A stretch of DNA of 39,677 nt from CAYMNU01 sp964391885. Its GTDB lineage: Archaea; Altiarchaeota; Altiarchaeia; JAFGQM01. The notes beneath the pieces are model-generated. The model was not told where the DNA came from and ran no database searches. It was given only the letters and a program-made list of their open reading frames with translations. A program made the translations under genes and the position numbers. The stretch is taken from NCBI GenBank assembly GCA_964391885.1, contig CAYMNU010000006.1:1-39677 (forward strand), read 5' to 3'. How positions within the stretch are numbered: the first letter of the stretch is position 1; every line of letters starts with the position of its first letter. Positions 38,525 through 39,677 of the stretch are shown one piece after another.

Positions 38525-39088
38525 TCACTCTGCCATCACCCTCTTAATCTTATATGGAACCCTCCATCTGTCGAAGAATTGCATAGCCTCGTTCTCCGAA
38601 GATACAGGAATAATTATCGCGTTTCCTGATATCTTCTCAGCACCTAAATCCTTGATAATCCCGCTATTTGAGTCTCTTCCGGCTAAAGCATACTGAAAAC
38701 GCACTCGGTCGGATTTGTCAAGTTTTCCGGGTTCAAACTGAAAAAGCGTCTTTGATTCATAGCCTAGAGATTTTGAAAGCGCTTGCCCACTGAGGAGAGA
38801 TATGCCTTCCCGGATAACCGACTGCCACAAAGGTTCGCTGAGAATATTCTCAAAGAAAAGTACGCTTACATGGGCCTCGATATCGTTCGATGACAGTAGC
38901 TTAGTAAGCGTCCCCGTCAGTTTTACACGATCTGCCGAGGCTTCAGCTAATACAGCGATGTCGATATCGCCCGGATTCAGCTTCCCCTTGGCTGCTGAGC
39001 CAAAGAGGACTACATCTCTCACGCCTTTGTGGGACTTCCGGTATTCACTGCTCAATTCCGACAATCTTTTCAAGTCTTTCGACGGCAT
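38525..39088 (-). CDS. MNT-type nucleotidyltransferase antitoxin
   Basis: Minimal nucleotidyltransferases of HEPN/MNT pairs neutralise the HEPN toxin, in studied cases by adenylylating it. The product (187 aa from ATG 39088) has the signature VVLFGSAAKGKLNPGDIDIAV, that is GS (30-31) and the two metal aspartates Asp41 and Asp43. It is longer than a plain MNT domain. After about residue 105 an extension includes GYESKTLFQFEPGKLDKSDRV, split by SDRVRFQYALAGRDS, and a last part with IIIPVSSENEAMQFF. The start is uncertain: an ATG at 39151 or a TTG at 39055 are alternatives. It overlaps the HEPN gene end by 44 nt, so the two are coupled. Confidence 0.85.
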   Translation of the reverse strand: MPSKDLKRLSELSSEYRKSHKGVRDVVLFGSAAKGKLNPGDIDIAVLAEASADRVKLTGTLTKLLSSNDIEAHVSVLFFENILSEPLWQSVIREGISLLSGQALSKSLGYESKTLFQFEPGKLDKSDRVRFQYALAGRDSNSGIIKDLGAEKISGNAIIIPVSSENEAMQFFDRWRVPYKIKRVMAE

Positions 39089-39386
39089 CTTTAAGCTTAG
39101 TAACATCCACGATTCCCAGTGAGCCGAAATAGGTTTGCCTGTAAGTATCAAAGAGTGGGCTTAGAAGGTCGTAGGCTCCCTTGTCGAGCTTCTCGAGAAT
39201 CTTGAACCTTTCGGTATGGTTGGATACAATCCTAGAAGTCTTTTCATAAATCAGATAATCTGCGAGCGTAGTGAGGCACTTGTAGTAGATCATTGCGGCA
39301 ACATTATAGCGCTTTTTGGAATAAGACTCCTCGGCGCTCGGCCTATATTCTGCATAGTTATCCTTTAATGTCTCTTTAAAACCCAT
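39045..39386 (-). CDS. HEPN-domain toxin
   Basis: HEPN proteins are all-helical, often RNA-cutting toxins. This 113-aa protein has the expected helices (YNVAAMIYYKCLTTLADYL and YDLLSPLFDTYRQTYFG). It also has the catalytic-type R-x4-H motif as RIVSNH (Arg52, His57). It is the first gene of the pair and overlaps the MNT gene. Its TATA element lies 26 nt before the ATG between two copies of a palindrome, as expected for autoregulation. HEPN/MNT pairs act as toxin-antitoxin modules in prokaryotes. All key residues look intact. Weak alternatives are other HEPN-type helical proteins without nuclease activity. Confidence 0.85.
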   Translation of the reverse strand: MGFKETLKDNYAEYRPSAEESYSKKRYNVAAMIYYKCLTTLADYLIYEKTSRIVSNHTERFKILEKLDKGAYDLLSPLFDTYRQTYFGSLGIVDVTKLKDAVERLEKIVGIEQ

Positions 39387-39439
39387 GTTAATGTTTTAAC
39401 AAAGAAGCTTAAAAATGCTTTATTTGTTAATATGTTAAC
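39387..39439 (-). promoter_or_regulatory. HEPN/MNT promoter between twin palindromes
   Basis: GTTAA-N4-TTAAC occurs at 39387-39400, touching the HEPN start codon, and again at 39426-39439, 39 bp apart. Between them is the TATA element (minus strand GCATTTTTAAGC, about 39408-39419). The symmetrical layout strongly suggests autorepression of the module. Confidence 0.62.
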
Positions 39440-39466
39440 AACTTCCGAGTACGGGACGATTGCAGG

Positions 39467-39545
39467 ATGTGGACCCCCATTACCACGGGCGTACTCCCGT
39501 TAATCTTCCTGGTGATAAGCCTGCGCGCTGCTAAAAGAAAGAAAA
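39467..39545 (+). pseudogene. Remnant of a surface-protein C-terminal anchor
   Basis: This short frame reads MWTPITTGVLPLIFLVISLR then AAKRKKKG. It matches MWILIAVGVLLLIFLAKRKKA, split by gaps, at the end of the surface gene at 35104-36381. The DNA agrees at 32 of 44 ungapped positions from ATGTGGA, including an exact 11-mer TTAATCTTCCT. No upstream exterior domain is present, so it is a fragment. Confidence 0.55.
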
Positions 39546-39551
39546 AAGGGC
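39530..39551 (-). terminator. Probable pyrimidine-tract terminator
   Basis: Right after the stop of the edge gene, the minus strand reads GCCCTTTTTTCTTTCTTTTA, a T-rich stretch of the type that ends transcription in archaea. Confidence 0.5.
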
Positions 39552-39677
39552 TTATATCCTGCTCAGTGTCGGCTTGCCCCTGCGGTACTTGTTCGCTCGG
39601 TAGCCCTTCGCACCGCCCCGTCCTGAGAGATTTATGAAGCGTATCAGGAAGAGTGCTGCAATCACTATAACCACTAC
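39552..39677 (-). CDS. Membrane protein, C-terminal end only (cut by window edge)
   Basis: A minus-strand frame enters from the right edge and ends with TAA at 39552-39554. The visible 41 residues are a hydrophobic helix (VVVIVIAALFLIRFINL) followed by a Gly/Arg/Lys-rich tail (GRGGAKGYRANKYRRGK), ending PTLSRI. It therefore anchors in the membrane with a basic cytoplasmic C-terminus. The start and the rest of the gene are outside the window, so no family can be named. A T-rich terminator follows, which supports it being a real gene. Confidence 0.7.
   Translation of the reverse strand, partial: VVVIVIAALFLIRFINLSGRGGAKGYRANKYRRGKPTLSRI

Noticed and set aside
1..39677. Transposase, integrase, rRNA, tRNA and C/D-box sRNA genes
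   Set aside because: None could be recognised by reading the frames and spacers; absence by eye is not proof for small RNAs.

Overview
The window reads as a compact archaeal chromosome segment, most likely from an uncultured DPANN-type archaeon. This placement is inference. The archaeal hallmarks are ribosomal proteins eL15 and eL40, a Hel308 helicase, pelota, archaeal-type PurP, a DUF373 membrane protein and a class III (archaeal pilin) signal peptide. Genes are tightly packed, and convergent genes sometimes share stop-codon bases. First genes of operons usually have a T-rich TATA element (CTTTTTATA-like) about 25-33 nt before the ATG, so many mRNAs look leaderless or nearly so. Some internal operon genes have a GGTG/GGAG-type Shine-Dalgarno.

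Left part (1-19.9 kb), mostly housekeeping: ndk; trpB-trpA; two small unknowns; a membrane SPFH protein divergent from a DUF373/PRC-barrel protein; a frameshifted small gene; rpl15e with an aminotransferase; three membrane proteins; two PurP-family genes with an unlisted 55-codon gene between them; a COG2509 flavoprotein; a histidine phosphatase with archaeal triosephosphate isomerase; hel308 interrupted by a 512-residue AT-rich intein; pelota; and an ACT-domain protein.

Middle (19.9-28.3 kb): an AbrB-VapC toxin-antitoxin pair with a perfect operator palindrome sits between the ACT gene and its usual partner UPF0210. Next comes a candidate envelope-stress module: zinc-ribbon protein, helical protein and SPFH/double-zinc-ribbon protein on the minus strand, divergent from a Spo0M/arrestin-like protein. 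It is followed by a pilin-like protein, purA, an unknown and rpl40e.

Right part (28.3-39.7 kb), accessory: a surface-protein locus (1420-aa membrane-anchored protein with Ig-like repeats, 837-aa secreted Cys-rich protein, 425-aa C-terminally anchored protein). About 33.42-36.14 kb of it is AT-richer and crosses two genes, suggesting a swapped cassette. After it come three minus-strand accessory modules: a DUF4143 ATPase, a 130-aa unknown and a HEPN/MNT toxin-antitoxin pair. A short copy or degraded version of the surface gene's 3' end (hydrophobic helix plus KRKK tail) recurs beside each module. Several perfect palindromes that look like operators lie between them. The window ends inside a small membrane protein gene. 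No tRNA, rRNA, CRISPR array, transposase or integrase was seen.
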